A stretch of 64,000 bases of DNA from Methylocapsa sp. D3K7 (GTDB lineage Bacteria > Pseudomonadota > Alphaproteobacteria > Rhizobiales > Beijerinckiaceae): contig NZ_CP123229.1 of NCBI RefSeq assembly GCF_029855125.1, forward strand, positions 930,001 through 994,000, read 5' to 3'. Both the position numbers and the translations under genes were made by a program. Positions 17,306-27,748 of this stretch are shown here, in pieces. The notes beneath the pieces were generated by a model, which worked only from the letters and a program-made list of their open reading frames with translations, had not been told where the DNA came from and did not search any database. Each line of letters begins with the position of its first letter. Positions within the stretch are counted from its first letter, which is position 1.

Positions 17306-18503
17306 ATGAGACCGCAGGTGTCTTTGATATGGCAATCCTATTCCGCAAACAGAGAAAGCATCGCGGCACCGCAGGGACGGCGTTTCGCGTTGAGGGTACG
17401 CAATTTGAGCCTCCGGTCATATTTGGCGGGAGTGGGGATTTTGTGCGTGAGCTTATTTTGCGCCGCCATCCCACTGCCAGCAATAAGCGAGGAGGTTAAG
17501 CTCATCAATGTTTCCTACGACCCCACGAGAGAACTCTATTCGGATATCAATAATTTGTTCGCGGAGCGCTACAAAGCCCGCACCGGGGTAAGCGTAAGCT
17601 TCGAGCAGTCGCACGGGGGATCAAGCAAACAAGCTCGTTCGGTGATCGACGGGTTGCAAGCTGATGTCGTTACTTTGGCACTTGCCTTGGATATTAACGC
17701 AATCGAGCGCGCCGGCCTGATCAAACCGGGCTGGCAGGAAAAGCTGCCTTACAATTCCTCTCCTTACACGTCGACGTTCGGCTTTCTCGTGCGTAAAGGG
17801 AACCCAAAAAATATCAAGGATTGGAAGGATTTGACCCGCCCTGACGTACAAGTGGTCGTGCCTAATCCCAAGACGGGCGGTGGTGCGCGGTGGGCATTCC
17901 TGGCACTCTGGGGCGCGACGGCCAATGCGAAGACCCATGATCTCTCAACGGCGGCTGGGCTGCGGGAATCCCAGGCGGCGGCGCGAACAACGAGGGATTT
18001 CCCGGCCTATAAGAACGACGACGCCCGCGCGGTAATCGAGACATTCTACACGCACAACGTGCCTGTTCTCGATAGCGGGGCGCGGGGCTCGACTGTCACC
18101 TTCGCACAAAAGTAGATTGGCGATGTCCTGTTGAATTGGGAAAACGAGCTCTGGCTGGCGCTTAACGAGTTTGGCAATGACAAATTCGAAATCGTTTATC
18201 CGTCGAGCAGCATTCTGTGCGAGCCGCCTGTAGCCGTAGTTGACGCTGTGGTTGACAAAAAAAACTCTCGCGATGCCGCCGGAGGCTTATTTAAAATTTC
18301 TCTACACACCGGAAGCACAGGAGATCGTGGCGCAGTTGCATTACAGGCCACGCGATATCAAGGCTTTGAAGAAATATAGCCCGGACTTGCCAGCGATACC
18401 TCTGTTCACCATCGACGAGACTTTTGGGGGCTGGGCAAAGGCACAGGAAGCCTTCTTTGCTGATGGCGCTCTGTTTGATCAGATTTATAAACCAAGCAAA
18501 TAG
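17306..18503 (+). pseudogene. sulfate-binding protein pseudogene (tandem copy of sbp)
   Basis: Full-length relic of a periplasmic sulfate-binding protein, closely matching the intact gene that follows it. The first 269 residues are open, including [17 protein letters not shown] and [18 protein letters not shown]. Then TAG at 18113-18115 replaces the CAG glutamine codon of the neighbour (QKQLGD). Reading resumes as [19 protein letters not shown], but one extra base near 18277 shifts the end, [13 protein letters not shown] to LFDQIYKPSK, to another frame. Two lesions make recoding unlikely. The dead copy has a signal-like N-terminus ([15 protein letters not shown]). Confidence 0.93.
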
Positions 18504-18606
18504 CTGGACTCGCGAAGGCCCCGCGCCCTGCCCATGGTCGCTGGCAGACCTCCCAGTTTAGCATCGCTGACGCGCCGCGAAATCTGCTCTTGCCCCGCTC
18601 CGGCTA

Positions 18607-18629
18607 TTGACAATCCCTTTTTCTATAGA
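18607..18629 (+). promoter_or_regulatory. upstream motif of sbp-cysTWA
   Basis: CTATTGACAA, eight bases, then TCTATAGA, 70 bases before sbp. The surrounding bases differ from the copy before the pseudogene while these blocks are kept. TTGACA could be the -35; a good -10 at 17 bases is not evident. Confidence 0.5.
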
Positions 18630-18698
18630 GTTAGTTATATATCTCGGCGCAATCGTCCGCGCCGGAAGGGGAATCAAAAAGCAGGATAGGATGCACTC

Positions 18699-19898
18699 AT
18701 GATATTGAGGTCAATTCAAATACCAAACTTGGCAGCCGCGATTGCACTGGCCGTCCGGGCAATGCATACCCGGCAATCCGTCAAGTCCTTGAGCGTTGAA
18801 GGTCGCGGGTCAATTCGCGGCGGATTGTTGATTTCCTGCTTGGGTCTATTGGTTGCCGCTGCTCCGCTGCCCGCGATGGGCGAAGAGGTGAAGATCCTTA
18901 ACGTTTCTTATGACCCGACGCGGGAGCTTTATTCAGATATCAATAGTTTGTTCGCCGAGCGCTACAAAACCCGCACCGGCGTGAGTGTCACCTTCGAACA
19001 GTCGCATGGCGGATCGAGCAAGCAGGCGCGTTCGGTCATCGATGGGCTGAAGGCAGATGTTGTCACGTTGGCTCTCGGCTGGGATATCACCGCGATCGAG
19101 CGCGCCGGTCTGATCAAGCCCGGCTGGCAGGAGAAATTGCCTTATAATTCTGCGCCTTACACCTCGACTATCGGCTTTCTCGTGCGCAAGGGAAACCCAA
19201 AAAACATCAAGGATTGGAAGGATTTGACGCGTTCGGACGTGCAGGCGATCGTCGCCAATCCCAAAACAAGCGGGGCAGCGCGCTGGGCGTTCCTCGCGCT
19301 CTGGGGTGTGACAGCTCATGCGAAGACACATGATTTTTCCACACTCACGGGGCTGAAGGAATCCCAGGCGGCGGCGCGAACGGCAAAGGATTTTCCCATC
19401 TATAAGAATGCCGAGGCCCGCGCCGTCATCGAAACATTTTATAACAAGCATGTTCCCGTGCTCGACACCGGGGCGCGCGGCGCAACCGTTACCTTCGCCC
19501 AGAAACAACTTGGCGACGTGCTGATAAACTGGGAGAATGAGCTTTGGCTTGCCCAAGAAGAATTCGGCAAAGACAAATTCGATATTGTCTACCCATCGAG
19601 CAGCATCCTAGCCGAACCGCCCGTCGCCGTTGTCGATGAAGTCGTGGACAAGAAGGGCACAAGGGACATCGCAGAAGCCTATTTGAAATTTCTCTACACA
19701 TCCGAGGCGCAAGACGCGGTAGGACAGCTGCATTACCGGCCGCGCGACGTCGAGGCCTTGAAGAAATACAGCAAGGATTTGCCACCGATTCCGCTCTTCA
19801 CCATTGATGAGTCCTTTGGCGGCTGGACGAATGCGCATGAAGCATTTTTTGCCGAGGGTGCTTTGTTCGATCAATTATATAAGCCGGCCACCAAATGA
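18699..19898 (+). CDS. sbp: sulfate ABC transporter, periplasmic sulfate-binding protein
   Basis: 399 residues. A signal segment (SCLGLLVAAAPLPAMG, about residues 50-66) precedes the mature start [14 protein letters not shown], typical of Sbp/CysP. The N-terminus is long; ATG 18762 would give a shorter leader. The ligand motifs [14 protein letters not shown] and NWENELW are intact. It captures sulfate, and possibly thiosulfate, for the CysTWA importer; its stop overlaps the cysT start (ATGA). It is the functional sister of the pseudogene just upstream. Confidence 0.94.
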   Translation: MILRSIQIPNLAAAIALAVRAMHTRQSVKSLSVEGRGSIRGGLLISCLGLLVAAAPLPAMGEEVKILNVSYDPTRELYSDINSLFAERYKTRTGVSVTFEQSHGGSSKQARSVIDGLKADVVTLALGWDITAIERAGLIKPGWQEKLPYNSAPYTSTIGFLVRKGNPKNIKDWKDLTRSDVQAIVANPKTSGAARWAFLALWGVTAHAKTHDFSTLTGLKESQAAARTAKDFPIYKNAEARAVIETFYNKHVPVLDTGARGATVTFAQKQLGDVLINWENELWLAQEEFGKDKFDIVYPSSSILAEPPVAVVDEVVDKKGTRDIAEAYLKFLYTSEAQDAVGQLHYRPRDVEALKKYSKDLPPIPLFTIDESFGGWTNAHEAFFAEGALFDQLYKPATK

Positions 19899-20869
19899 CA
19901 GGAAACGCGACGGCGGAACGCCTTACCCCAGGATTGCCCCCGGGCCAGAAGGTTCGCTCGTCGCGGCCTCCGTCGCGGCTCATTCCTGGGCTGCCGCTGA
20001 CTCTCGGCTATACCCTGTTTTATTTGTCGGTTCTGGTTCTGATTCCGCTCGCCGGCTTGATTTACAAGACGGCGGAGCTGAGCTGGAGCGAATTCTGGCA
20101 AACCGTCACCGATCCGATTGTTGCCGCGTCTTTCCAGCTCACCTTCACCGCGTCGGCGATCGCCGCGATCGTCAATGGCATCTTCGGTTTGATCATCGCT
20201 TGGGTGCTTGTGCGCGAGCCATTCCCAGGCCGGCGGTTTTTCGACGCGCTAATCGACTTTCCATTTGCCCTGCCGACCGCCGTCGCGGGTCTGACCTTCA
20301 GCCAGCTTTATCTGGCGGATGGTTGGATCGGGGGATTTGGCCGCCACGTCGCGGGCGTTATCAACTGGCTGGTGGGTCTCGCCGGATTTGGGCCGGTTTT
20401 GGCGCAAGATGCATTGTCATGGCTGAACTTTCCTTATTCGACAACGAACACAGGTATCGTCATCGTCCTCATATTCGTCGGCTTGCCATTCGTGGTGCGG
20501 ACGGTGCAGCCGGTTCTGCGCGATTGGGACCCAGAATATGAACATGCGGCGTTGAGTCTGGGAGCCAATCGATGGACGATTTTGCGGCGCGTGATCTTCC
20601 CTGAGATCTTTCCAGCCTGGCTCAGCGGATTGGCCTTGGCCTTCGCGCGCGCGCTCGGCGAATATGGTTCGGTCATCTTCATCGCTGGAAACATCCCGGG
20701 CAAGTCGCAGATCGCGCCTTTGCAAATCGTCACGAAGCTGGATGATTTTCGCTACGCTCAAGCGACCGCGATAGGCGTTGTTTTGCTTTTCTTTTCGCTT
20801 CTCATACTGCTCGCGATCAATGGCGTCCAATGGTGGGCGCGCCGCCACGAAAATAGCACCGCAACGTAG
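19895..20869 (+). CDS. cysT: sulfate ABC transporter permease CysT (CysU)
   Basis: 324-residue permease with six hydrophobic segments after a proline-rich cytosolic N-terminus. The EAA loop that docks the ATPase reads AALSLGANRWTILRRVIFPE. The middle contains LIDFPFALPTAVAGLTF, characteristic of CysT. It is coupled to sbp by a four-base overlap, and cysW follows. Confidence 0.94.
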   Translation: MTGNATAERLTPGLPPGQKVRSSRPPSRLIPGLPLTLGYTLFYLSVLVLIPLAGLIYKTAELSWSEFWQTVTDPIVAASFQLTFTASAIAAIVNGIFGLIIAWVLVREPFPGRRFFDALIDFPFALPTAVAGLTFSQLYLADGWIGGFGRHVAGVINWLVGLAGFGPVLAQDALSWLNFPYSTTNTGIVIVLIFVGLPFVVRTVQPVLRDWDPEYEHAALSLGANRWTILRRVIFPEIFPAWLSGLALAFARALGEYGSVIFIAGNIPGKSQIAPLQIVTKLDDFRYAQATAIGVVLLFFSLLILLAINGVQWWARRHENSTAT

Positions 20870-20919
20870 ACTGCGCGAACATCATCGCACCGGTGCGTAC
20901 TCGAAATAAGGACTGGTTC

Positions 20920-21954
20920 ATGGCAGGAGCACCGGCAAAAAATCTCGTCATAACGGCCTCCGGGAAGCCGGCTCCGCCAACCGAGCCGCGCGTCCGCCGG
21001 ATCATCGTCGGGATAACAATCGCCTTTCTCACGCTCTTCATCGTGCTGCCCGTGGTGAACGTATTCGCCCAGGCCTTTTCAAAAGGTATTAACGCTTATG
21101 TGAGCGTCTTTCATGTGGAGAGCCCGCCCGAGGGCGCGCAGTTAAGCCCCACGGAGCGCCGCAAGCTCGCGACAGCGCGCAGCCAGGCCGAAAAGACCTG
21201 GAGTTCGATCAGGCTCACGGTCGCTATCGCGGCGGTCGTTGTTCCGCTCAACATCGTCTTCGGGCTGGCGGCCGCTTGGTCCGTGACAAAGTTCCGTTTC
21301 AAGGGGCGCGCCCTTTTGGTCTCATTGATCGACCTGCCTTTCTCGGTGTCGCCGGTCATCGCGGGCCTGATTTTCGTTCTGCTGCTTGGCCGGAGCGGCG
21401 TGCTGGGCGCTTGGGCTCCCAATTTGACATGGCCAGACATTTTCTCACTGCACTGGCGTGGCTTTACGCAAGATTGGTGGCCATTCGAGTTCACCAAGAG
21501 CTACACGGGGATCATCTTCACGCCATTCGCGATTGCCTTGGCGTCGATCTTCGTCACTTTTCCGTTCGTCGCGCGCTCGTTGATCCCGCTCATGGAAACC
21601 CAGGGGTCCGACGAAGAGGTGGCGGCGCTCTCGCTCGGCGCCTCGGGCTGGCGCACCTTCCGGAAAGTCACCTTGCCTAATGTGAAATGGGCGTTACTTT
21701 ACGGCGTGATCCTGTGCACGGCGCGGACATTCGGCGAATTCGGCGCGGTTTCCGTGGTTTCCGGACACATCGATTCCAATGACACGATGCCGCTGCGCAT
21801 CGAGAAACTCTGGAACGAATACAACAATCAGGCAGCGTTCAGTGTTGCGTCATTGCTTGCTTTGCTGGCGGTGGTCACCTTGGTTGTCCAGGCGATCGTT
21901 GAGCGCCAAACCAACACAAAAACCCGGCAGGCCGAAGGAGTAGCAAAGCCATGA
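20920..21954 (+). CDS. cysW: sulfate ABC transporter permease CysW
   Basis: 344-residue permease paired with CysT. EAA loop: [37 protein letters not shown] is the CysW equivalent of the CysT signature. GTG 20893 would extend the frame, but ATG 20920 has an AAGGA site seven bases upstream and is preferred. There is an insertion with charged residues (about 55-85, [19 protein letters not shown]) between the first two helices. The stop overlaps the cysA start. Confidence 0.94.
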   Translation: MAGAPAKNLVITASGKPAPPTEPRVRRIIVGITIAFLTLFIVLPVVNVFAQAFSKGINAYVSVFHVESPPEGAQLSPTERRKLATARSQAEKTWSSIRLTVAIAAVVVPLNIVFGLAAAWSVTKFRFKGRALLVSLIDLPFSVSPVIAGLIFVLLLGRSGVLGAWAPNLTWPDIFSLHWRGFTQDWWPFEFTKSYTGIIFTPFAIALASIFVTFPFVARSLIPLMETQGSDEEVAALSLGASGWRTFRKVTLPNVKWALLYGVILCTARTFGEFGAVSVVSGHIDSNDTMPLRIEKLWNEYNNQAAFSVASLLALLAVVTLVVQAIVERQTNTKTRQAEGVAKP

Positions 21955-23003
21955 GCATCGAAGTGAGCGCGATTACCAAGACCTACAATCAATTCAAGGC
22001 GCTCGATAACGTCAGCCTCAAGGTTGGAACTGGCGAACTTGTCTCGCTGCTCGGGCCAAGCGGCTGTGGTAAGACGACACTGCTGCGGGTGATCGCCGGC
22101 ATGGAATCAGCCGACCCCGGAAGCGGTCCTGTCCTGTTCGACGGCCGCGATGTTTCCAGCGAAGAGGTCGGCAAACGCCGCATCGGCTTTGTCTTCCAGC
22201 ACTATGCGCTGTTCAAGCACCTAAGCGTGTTTGAAAATGTCGGGTTTGGCCTTCGCGCGAAGCCCTGGCGCATCCGGCCAAAGGAAGCGGAAATCCATGC
22301 CAAGGTTGATGAACTTTTGCACCTTGTTCAGCTGCAGAACTTCGTCAATCGCTACCCAGCCCAGCTCTCCGGCGGGCAGCGGCAGCGCGTGGCGCTTGCC
22401 CGGGCGCTTGCGGTCGAACCGAGCGTCCTTTTGCTCGACGAACCTTTTGGTGCTCTCGACGCGACGGTCCGCCGCGAACTACGCCGCTGGCTCCGCAAAC
22501 TACATAGCAAGATCCATGTTACGACCATCCTTGTCACCCACGACCAGGAGGAAGCACTTGAGGTGTCGGATAGGGTTGCTGTCATGAATCAAGGGAGAAT
22601 CGAGCAGTTCGCTTCACCAGAGACGATTTATGACAGTCCGGCCAATCCGTTCGTCTTTAAGTTCTTGGGCAGTTATAATCTCTTCCACGCACGCAAGCCC
22701 AATGGCAATGGTGCTGCGGTGGTAAACCCAACGGACGACGCCAACGGCGTGACGTTTGTGCGGCCTCATGACATCGAAATCAGACGTGAGAATTCTGACG
22801 GTGCTGGCATCGCCGCAAGGATCAGCCATATCGCCTTTGCCGGCTCATTGGTGAATGTCGAACTGGCGCGAATGGATGATCACGCCGTGATTGACGCCGC
22901 TCTGCCCGCGCATGCCTACAAGGACTTAGGCCTAAAGCCCGAGGACAAGGTTTTCATAAGGCTGCACAATACGAGGTCGTTCGAAGATGATTATTCGATC
23001 TGA
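21951..23003 (+). CDS. cysA: sulfate ABC transporter ATPase CysA
   Basis: 350-residue ATPase energising sulfate uptake. Walker [10 protein letters not shown] (about residue 35), signature [15 protein letters not shown], Walker [13 protein letters not shown]-loop VTHDQEEAL, then the C-terminal regulatory TOBE-like domain with FVRPHDIEI. It is the last gene of the sbp-cysTWA operon. Confidence 0.95.
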   Translation: MSIEVSAITKTYNQFKALDNVSLKVGTGELVSLLGPSGCGKTTLLRVIAGMESADPGSGPVLFDGRDVSSEEVGKRRIGFVFQHYALFKHLSVFENVGFGLRAKPWRIRPKEAEIHAKVDELLHLVQLQNFVNRYPAQLSGGQRQRVALARALAVEPSVLLLDEPFGALDATVRRELRRWLRKLHSKIHVTTILVTHDQEEALEVSDRVAVMNQGRIEQFASPETIYDSPANPFVFKFLGSYNLFHARKPNGNGAAVVNPTDDANGVTFVRPHDIEIRRENSDGAGIAARISHIAFAGSLVNVELARMDDHAVIDAALPAHAYKDLGLKPEDKVFIRLHNTRSFEDDYSI

Positions 23004-23025
23004 AAACTAAACGAAGCCGGTACTA

Positions 23026-23370
23026 TTATTGTTTGATGGTGCCTACAGCATCTTTCCAAGCCGCTTCCGAGATCGCCGCGCGCAAGCAACGCGCGAGCAC
23101 TTCATATTTTCCGCGTTCGGACTGACCTGCGAGTTTCGTGCATTGCTCACGGCCGGGATCCGGCGTGCGGGTCCAGGAACCTGTCACTTCAGCGCGATAC
23201 CGGGATTCAACATCCTGACAGAGAGCCAGCGGCCGGGGATGCCCGGAAAACATTGCACATGTTTTTTCGATCGGGAAGTCGGGCAATCCCATTGGCGCCG
23301 GATCCGCCATCGCCGGAACTGAAATCGCAGTTAGGGCGGCGAGGGATATAATCCTAATATTAGCTAACAT
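23026..23370 (-). CDS. small exported protein of unknown function
   Basis: 114 residues if begun at ATG 23370, which gives a clean signal peptide (MLANIRIISLAALTAI, cleavage after AMA). The mature part has four cysteines (KTCAMFSG, LALCQDV, EQCTKLAG, ARCLRAA), probably two disulfides. A longer frame to 23439 exists but adds residues before the signal peptide. I do not recognise the family. It converges on cysA. Confidence 0.65.
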   Translation of the reverse strand: MLANIRIISLAALTAISVPAMADPAPMGLPDFPIEKTCAMFSGHPRPLALCQDVESRYRAEVTGSWTRTPDPGREQCTKLAGQSERGKYEVLARCLRAAISEAAWKDAVGTIKQ

Positions 23371-24028
23371 TCTCGTAAAACTTTCATTCGCAGGGTTGAA
23401 ACTTTGCTTTCTGCTCCAATAAACACTGCAATCATCCACTGTGCGGCCTATTCAATAAATATGCGGAACTCACGAGGCCTTAGAAAATGACCTTTGCTTA
23501 AAATACGCTTACTAAAGGGGGTAGATTTTGTATGGAGACATTTATTATTATTTTGTGGACTGCAGTCGATTGTCAATGCTCCAAATGGGTAACAGTTTAC
23601 CTCAACTATACAATGATTCCGCCTTCTCCCGTCCGATCATTGGCATAAGCTAAACTTTCCAATTCCCGCTCCCCCATTGATTTGAGCTGTTGCTACTTCT
23701 TCCCGCTGGATAGGAAGTGTCTCGATAGGGACCAAATGACACCTGATGGAATTAAAATATTATTAAAAATTACATTATGTTCTAATTTTGTCCAACAAAT
23801 GATCACGTCCGAACGCGTGTCCGGCAAGTTTCGCTCAAGTTTGCTATTCTTAAGGCAAGCACTCCTAGATTAGGGGCAACGACTCCCGACCGCCGCGCGT
23901 TATGCCACGCCGAAACTTGGCGAGGCAGCTCTTCTCTCTCTGCCAACAAACGGTTATATTGCGTCGCAGCAAGCTTGTTTCGCGCGATGAAACGGCGCAG
24001 GAAGGCAGCTGCGAAGGATATTTTGAAA
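23371..24028. other. AT-rich intergenic region before kup
   Basis: About 650 bases, much richer in A and T than the surroundings (for example around 23500-23560 and 23745-23800). The short frame at 23682-23873 has no ribosome site or recognisable features. I see no RNA gene. Confidence 0.5.
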
Positions 24029-25957
24029 ATGGGGCAACAAATCGCGCAACAGCAGGGTTCTCCGGCGCCCGTGCAGCAGGACGCTGGGGAATCCGTCGTC
24101 CCACGAAAAACCGCCTTCTCCGGCCTGGCCCTCGGTTCCCTTGGCGTTGTGTTCGGTGATATTGGCACGAGCCCCCTCTACGCGCTGCGAGAATCGTTAA
24201 GTCACATCAAAGCCGCCGGGGTGACAGATAGCGGGGTCATTGGAACCGTATCCCTGCTTGTATGGGCGCTGTTCTTTACCGTGACTGCGAAATATGTGCT
24301 GTTTCTGATGCATGCGGATAATCGGGGCGAAGGCGGCATCCTCTCGCTGATGGCCCTCGCTCAATCGGCGCTAGGCCACGCCGTGGCGCCGGTGTTTTTC
24401 CTTGGCGTTGCGGGAGCGGCGCTGTTTTCCGGCGACGCGATCATCACGCCAGCGATTTCGGTGCTTTCAGCGATCGAAGGACTCGAACTCGTCACCCCGA
24501 TTTTCTCGCCCTATATTCTGCCCGCGACCGTTATTATCCTGGTGTCGCTCTTTTGGGCTCAAAGGCGCGGCACCGCTCGCGTTGCCGCCTTTTTTGGCCC
24601 CATCATGGCGGTTTTTTTTCTTGTCATCGGAATATTGGGAGCGTCCCACATCGGCGACTCGCCGCGCATTCTCCACGCATTCAATCCCATCCTCGGCTTG
24701 GACTTTCTGTTCGGCCACGGCCTGCTCGGTTTTGTCGTGCTTGGCTCTGTTTTTCTCGCGGTCACTGGTGCCGAGGCGCTTTACGCGGACATGGGTCATT
24801 TTGGCCGCGCGCCGATTCAAACCGTGTGGATTCTGTTCGTGCTTCCGGCTTTAAGCTTGAACTATCTCGGGCAAGGGGCGCTGGTTCTCGCCAACCCGGC
24901 GGCGGTTGACAATCCGTTTTTCCTGCTCGCGCCAAAATGGGCTCTTCTACCCCTCGTCATTCTTGCCACGATGGCGACAGTGATTGCCAGTCAGGCGGTC
25001 ATTACCGGCGCATTCTCTCTTGTGCGCCAGGCGATTCAGCTCGGCTTGCTGCCGCGCATGCTCATTTTGCATACGTCTGAGACGCAAGAAGGCCAGATCT
25101 TCCTTCCTCGCATCAACCGTCTGCTGCTGATAGGCGTTTTGGTGCTCGTACTCGTGTTCAAAACTTCAAGTTCGCTGGCCTCCGCCTATGGAATAGCGGT
25201 GACCGGCACGATGGTGGCGACCACCTCGCTTGCTTTTGTCGTAGTGTGGCAATGCTGGCGTTGGCCGGTTTGGCTCGCCGCCGTGTTCGTTTCGGGGTTT
25301 CTTGCCATAGATCTCGCGTTTCTTACGGCCAATCTCATGAAGATTGTTGATGGCGGCTGGGTGCCTCTGCTGATTGGGGGCTGCGCGATGGTTGTGATGT
25401 TGACATGGGTTCGCGGGACAAAGCTTCTGACGCAAAAATTCCGCCGTGATTCCATTCCGACACCCGCTCTTATAAGTATGCTGGAGAAATCAAAACCAAT
25501 GCGGGTGAAGGGGACGGCAGTCTTCCTCACGAGTTCGCCCGAGATCGCGCCTTCCGCCCTTATGCATAATCTCAAACACAACAAAGTCCTTCACGAACGC
25601 GTATGGCTTTTGTCGGTTCTGACCGAAGATACGCCGCGGGTTCCGGCCAGCAAGCGCTATCAAATCGAGAAACTTTCCGAGGATTTTACCCGTGTGATCC
25701 TGCATTATGGCTACATGCAAAGTCCGCGTGTCCCCGCCGCGCTCGCCTCGCTTCGCAAGGCTGGCTTGAAATTCGATATCATGACGACATCGTTTTTTCT
25801 GGGGCGGTGGACCATCAAACCCGCCCCCAATTCGGATATGCCCGTTTGGCAGGACCGACTTTTTATCGCCCTGGCGAGACAGGCGGCGAACGCGACCGAC
25901 TTCTTCTCAATCCCGTCCGATCGTGTCGTCGAGCTTGGTGCCCAGGTCACGGTCTAA
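24029..25957 (+). CDS. kup: Kup low-affinity potassium transporter
   Basis: 642 residues from ATG 24029; frames up to 23975 are possible, adding a basic leader. GAAGGA lies 10 bases before the chosen start. The Kup core begins with GVVFGDIGTSPLYALRESL and spans about twelve transmembrane segments, followed by a cytosolic C-terminal domain. It takes up potassium with protons across the inner membrane. Family length is usually 620-650. Confidence 0.94.
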   Translation: MGQQIAQQQGSPAPVQQDAGESVVPRKTAFSGLALGSLGVVFGDIGTSPLYALRESLSHIKAAGVTDSGVIGTVSLLVWALFFTVTAKYVLFLMHADNRGEGGILSLMALAQSALGHAVAPVFFLGVAGAALFSGDAIITPAISVLSAIEGLELVTPIFSPYILPATVIILVSLFWAQRRGTARVAAFFGPIMAVFFLVIGILGASHIGDSPRILHAFNPILGLDFLFGHGLLGFVVLGSVFLAVTGAEALYADMGHFGRAPIQTVWILFVLPALSLNYLGQGALVLANPAAVDNPFFLLAPKWALLPLVILATMATVIASQAVITGAFSLVRQAIQLGLLPRMLILHTSETQEGQIFLPRINRLLLIGVLVLVLVFKTSSSLASAYGIAVTGTMVATTSLAFVVVWQCWRWPVWLAAVFVSGFLAIDLAFLTANLMKIVDGGWVPLLIGGCAMVVMLTWVRGTKLLTQKFRRDSIPTPALISMLEKSKPMRVKGTAVFLTSSPEIAPSALMHNLKHNKVLHERVWLLSVLTEDTPRVPASKRYQIEKLSEDFTRVILHYGYMQSPRVPAALASLRKAGLKFDIMTTSFFLGRWTIKPAPNSDMPVWQDRLFIALARQAANATDFFSIPSDRVVELGAQVTV

Positions 25958-26164
25958 TAGCATCTCCCTGGGGTGACCGTGGGGATTCCCAATTTTTCCG
26001 TGATTTGAGATGCCCGTGGTCCCGAAGCGCTCGTCAACCACTACCTCTGGGCAGACGTCATCCCGCCACACATCCGTCGACCGATCAAACTTATTTGCCT
26101 TGTCGCGAGGCCTTAGGCTTCCAGAGCGGTCTCGGCCAGCCTTTAGATCATCCCATCTGCGGCC

Positions 26165-26407
26165 CTAGCATCGCACTCTCCCCTCTCCGGCTCCACCAGA
26201 CTCGATGAGAGGATTGGGAGCGACGCCATCCGGAATAGAAACCGAAGCAAAAGCTTGCCATCGCGCAAGAAGTCTCTTGATCGCCTCTATCCGCTGATCG
26301 TCGCCCGGGATGCGGGCACCAAGCCTAGCCATTTCTTGCAGATCGGCAAGGTTACGCCGCAGCAAATTGATATTGTCAGCAAAGCCAAAGTTGTCGAGCC
26401 CGCTCAT
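26165..26407 (-). CDS. hypothetical short protein
   Basis: 80 residues beginning MSGLDNFGFADNINLLRR, with a helical middle (NLADLQEMARLGARI, RIEAIKRLLARW). No signal peptide or membrane segment. G-rich bases precede the ATG but no strong ribosome site. I do not recognise it; the amphipathic helical pattern argues for a real gene, with modest confidence. Confidence 0.45.
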   Translation of the reverse strand: MSGLDNFGFADNINLLRRNLADLQEMARLGARIPGDDQRIEAIKRLLARWQAFASVSIPDGVAPNPLIESGGAGEGRVRC

Positions 26408-26460
26408 TTTGACCCCCACGTTAGGCCACGCCAGATTTGAAGTTTCCGCCGTACGGTGTT

Positions 26461-26781
26461 TTACGCTGCTCTTCGGCCATTTTCGGAGCGCTTCGCGAAC
26501 CTTGGTGCAATCTCTGGGAGATCGCCGCCGGAAAATTCTTTCGAACGTCTGAGCTTTCTTTGGAATGCGGGACCGAACAACCCAATGACATAGCCAATTT
26601 GGAGGCTAACGATCACTGCGGCGGCTTGCAGACACCAGCCCAAGAAGCCGCCCTCCAAATATGCTGGGTTGGTCAGAACCAACATGAGGGCAATCGCGAA
26701 TGCGGGAACAAGTACAAAAAATTTGAAAAATTGTCCCAGAATAAAACCAATGAGAACGCCACTAACAATGAGAATGCCCAT
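26461..26781 (-). CDS. small inner-membrane protein of unknown function
   Basis: 106 residues with hydrophobic segments at about 3-20, 22-38 and 50-70, then a basic cytosolic tail (QRKLRRSKEFSGGDLPEIAP). A strong ribosome site, AAAGGAGG, lies at the right distance before ATG 26781, which supports expression. No family recognised. It stands 53 bases upstream of the small hypothetical gene on the same strand, perhaps one transcript. Confidence 0.6.
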   Translation of the reverse strand: MGILIVSGVLIGFILGQFFKFFVLVPAFAIALMLVLTNPAYLEGGFLGWCLQAAAVIVSLQIGYVIGLFGPAFQRKLRRSKEFSGGDLPEIAPRFAKRSENGRRAA

Positions 26782-27126
26782 CGCATCCTCCTTTTGAAAA
26801 GGTGATTTATAGTAGACTATCGATTACATATCGTTCATCGTCAGAGAGAATAGTATTAATATCAATGCATTAGATAATAACGTAATAGATTATTAATCAT
26901 CTGATGCGGCAAAATGAACAAGACCCATTTGGGTTATGGAGGTCGCGGCGATAGCGGCGGATTCGCTAGGAACCGCGATCCACCGGTCCCATCCTGCGGA
27001 CCCCAGACACTCCTTCGGCCAGCACGACATCGTTCCACATTTTGTTACCTGCCTATTCATCCGCTTCCCGACGCTTGACGGCAGGGTTAATCCCGCCTAG
27101 CCCCAAAAAATGATCCCCCAGCAACG
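26782..27126. other. AT-rich intergenic region
   Basis: 345 bases. The first 120 are AT-rich with overlapping ATTAAT/ATTATTAAT stretches and would contain the promoter of the membrane-protein gene. The rest is GC-rich without coding signals. Confidence 0.45.
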
Positions 27127-27465
27127 GCTTTCCTTGTCCCCCTGCTTCAAATCGTCTGGATCGACATTCTCTTGTCGGGCGACAATGCTGTGGTCATTGC
27201 CCTAGCCTGCCGGTCTTTGCCATTACGGCAACGCCGCTTATCGATCTGGCTGGGCGCCGCCGCGGCGATCGCGCTGCGCGTCGTCTTTACACTTTCCGTA
27301 GCGCAGATTCTTGCTTTGCGTTTCGTAAAAATCATCAGCGGAGCAATCTTGCTCGTGATCGCTATCCGGCTCGTCGAGGAGGAAGACTCGGCGAAAGAGG
27401 TTGAGCCCCTGTGGCGGCTCGCAAACCAGCGGCTCATGACTCCCGCAAATCGAAGATTTATTTAG
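27127..27465 (+). pseudogene. TerC-family membrane protein, N-terminal remnant
   Basis: The frame contains the TerC opening LLQIVWIDILLSGDNAVVIA, with the conserved D of WIDILLSGDN, a second helix and VEEEDSAKEVEPLWRLANQR, then stops. No ATG precedes the first motif in frame, and the C-terminal half with the second SxDN motif is missing. Intact TerC is about 230 residues or more. Part of an exporter of metal ions, now dead. Confidence 0.75.
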
Positions 27466-27748
27466 ATAATTTTTGCTATAAATTTAATATACTAAATTTT
27501 ACAAATTTGCACCGATTGGGTGCGTCCGGCTGCAGCGGTTTTAATGCACGGGTGGCAGGATGCCACTGATCTCCAAAAGCCAGGTTCGGCGCGATCTGGA
27601 CCTTCTGGATCTGATGAAAACTTTATTGATTGTGGCGAAGGCAACGCGCGTTCATCCACGAGGCGCAATGCGCGCACGGGATGAGAGCTACACAGCTTAA
27701 TAGAAAAATGCTGTTTTTTACCGTTCATACTGAAACAGGTGATTGATC

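Noticed and set aside
18113..18115. TAG in the sbp copy as a recoded sense codon
   Set aside because: A separate frameshift follows within the same gene and no pyrrolysine genes are seen, so a pseudogene is simpler.
23682..23873. 63-residue frame in the AT-rich region before kup
   Set aside because: No ribosome site, no hydrophobic or domain pattern; most likely chance.
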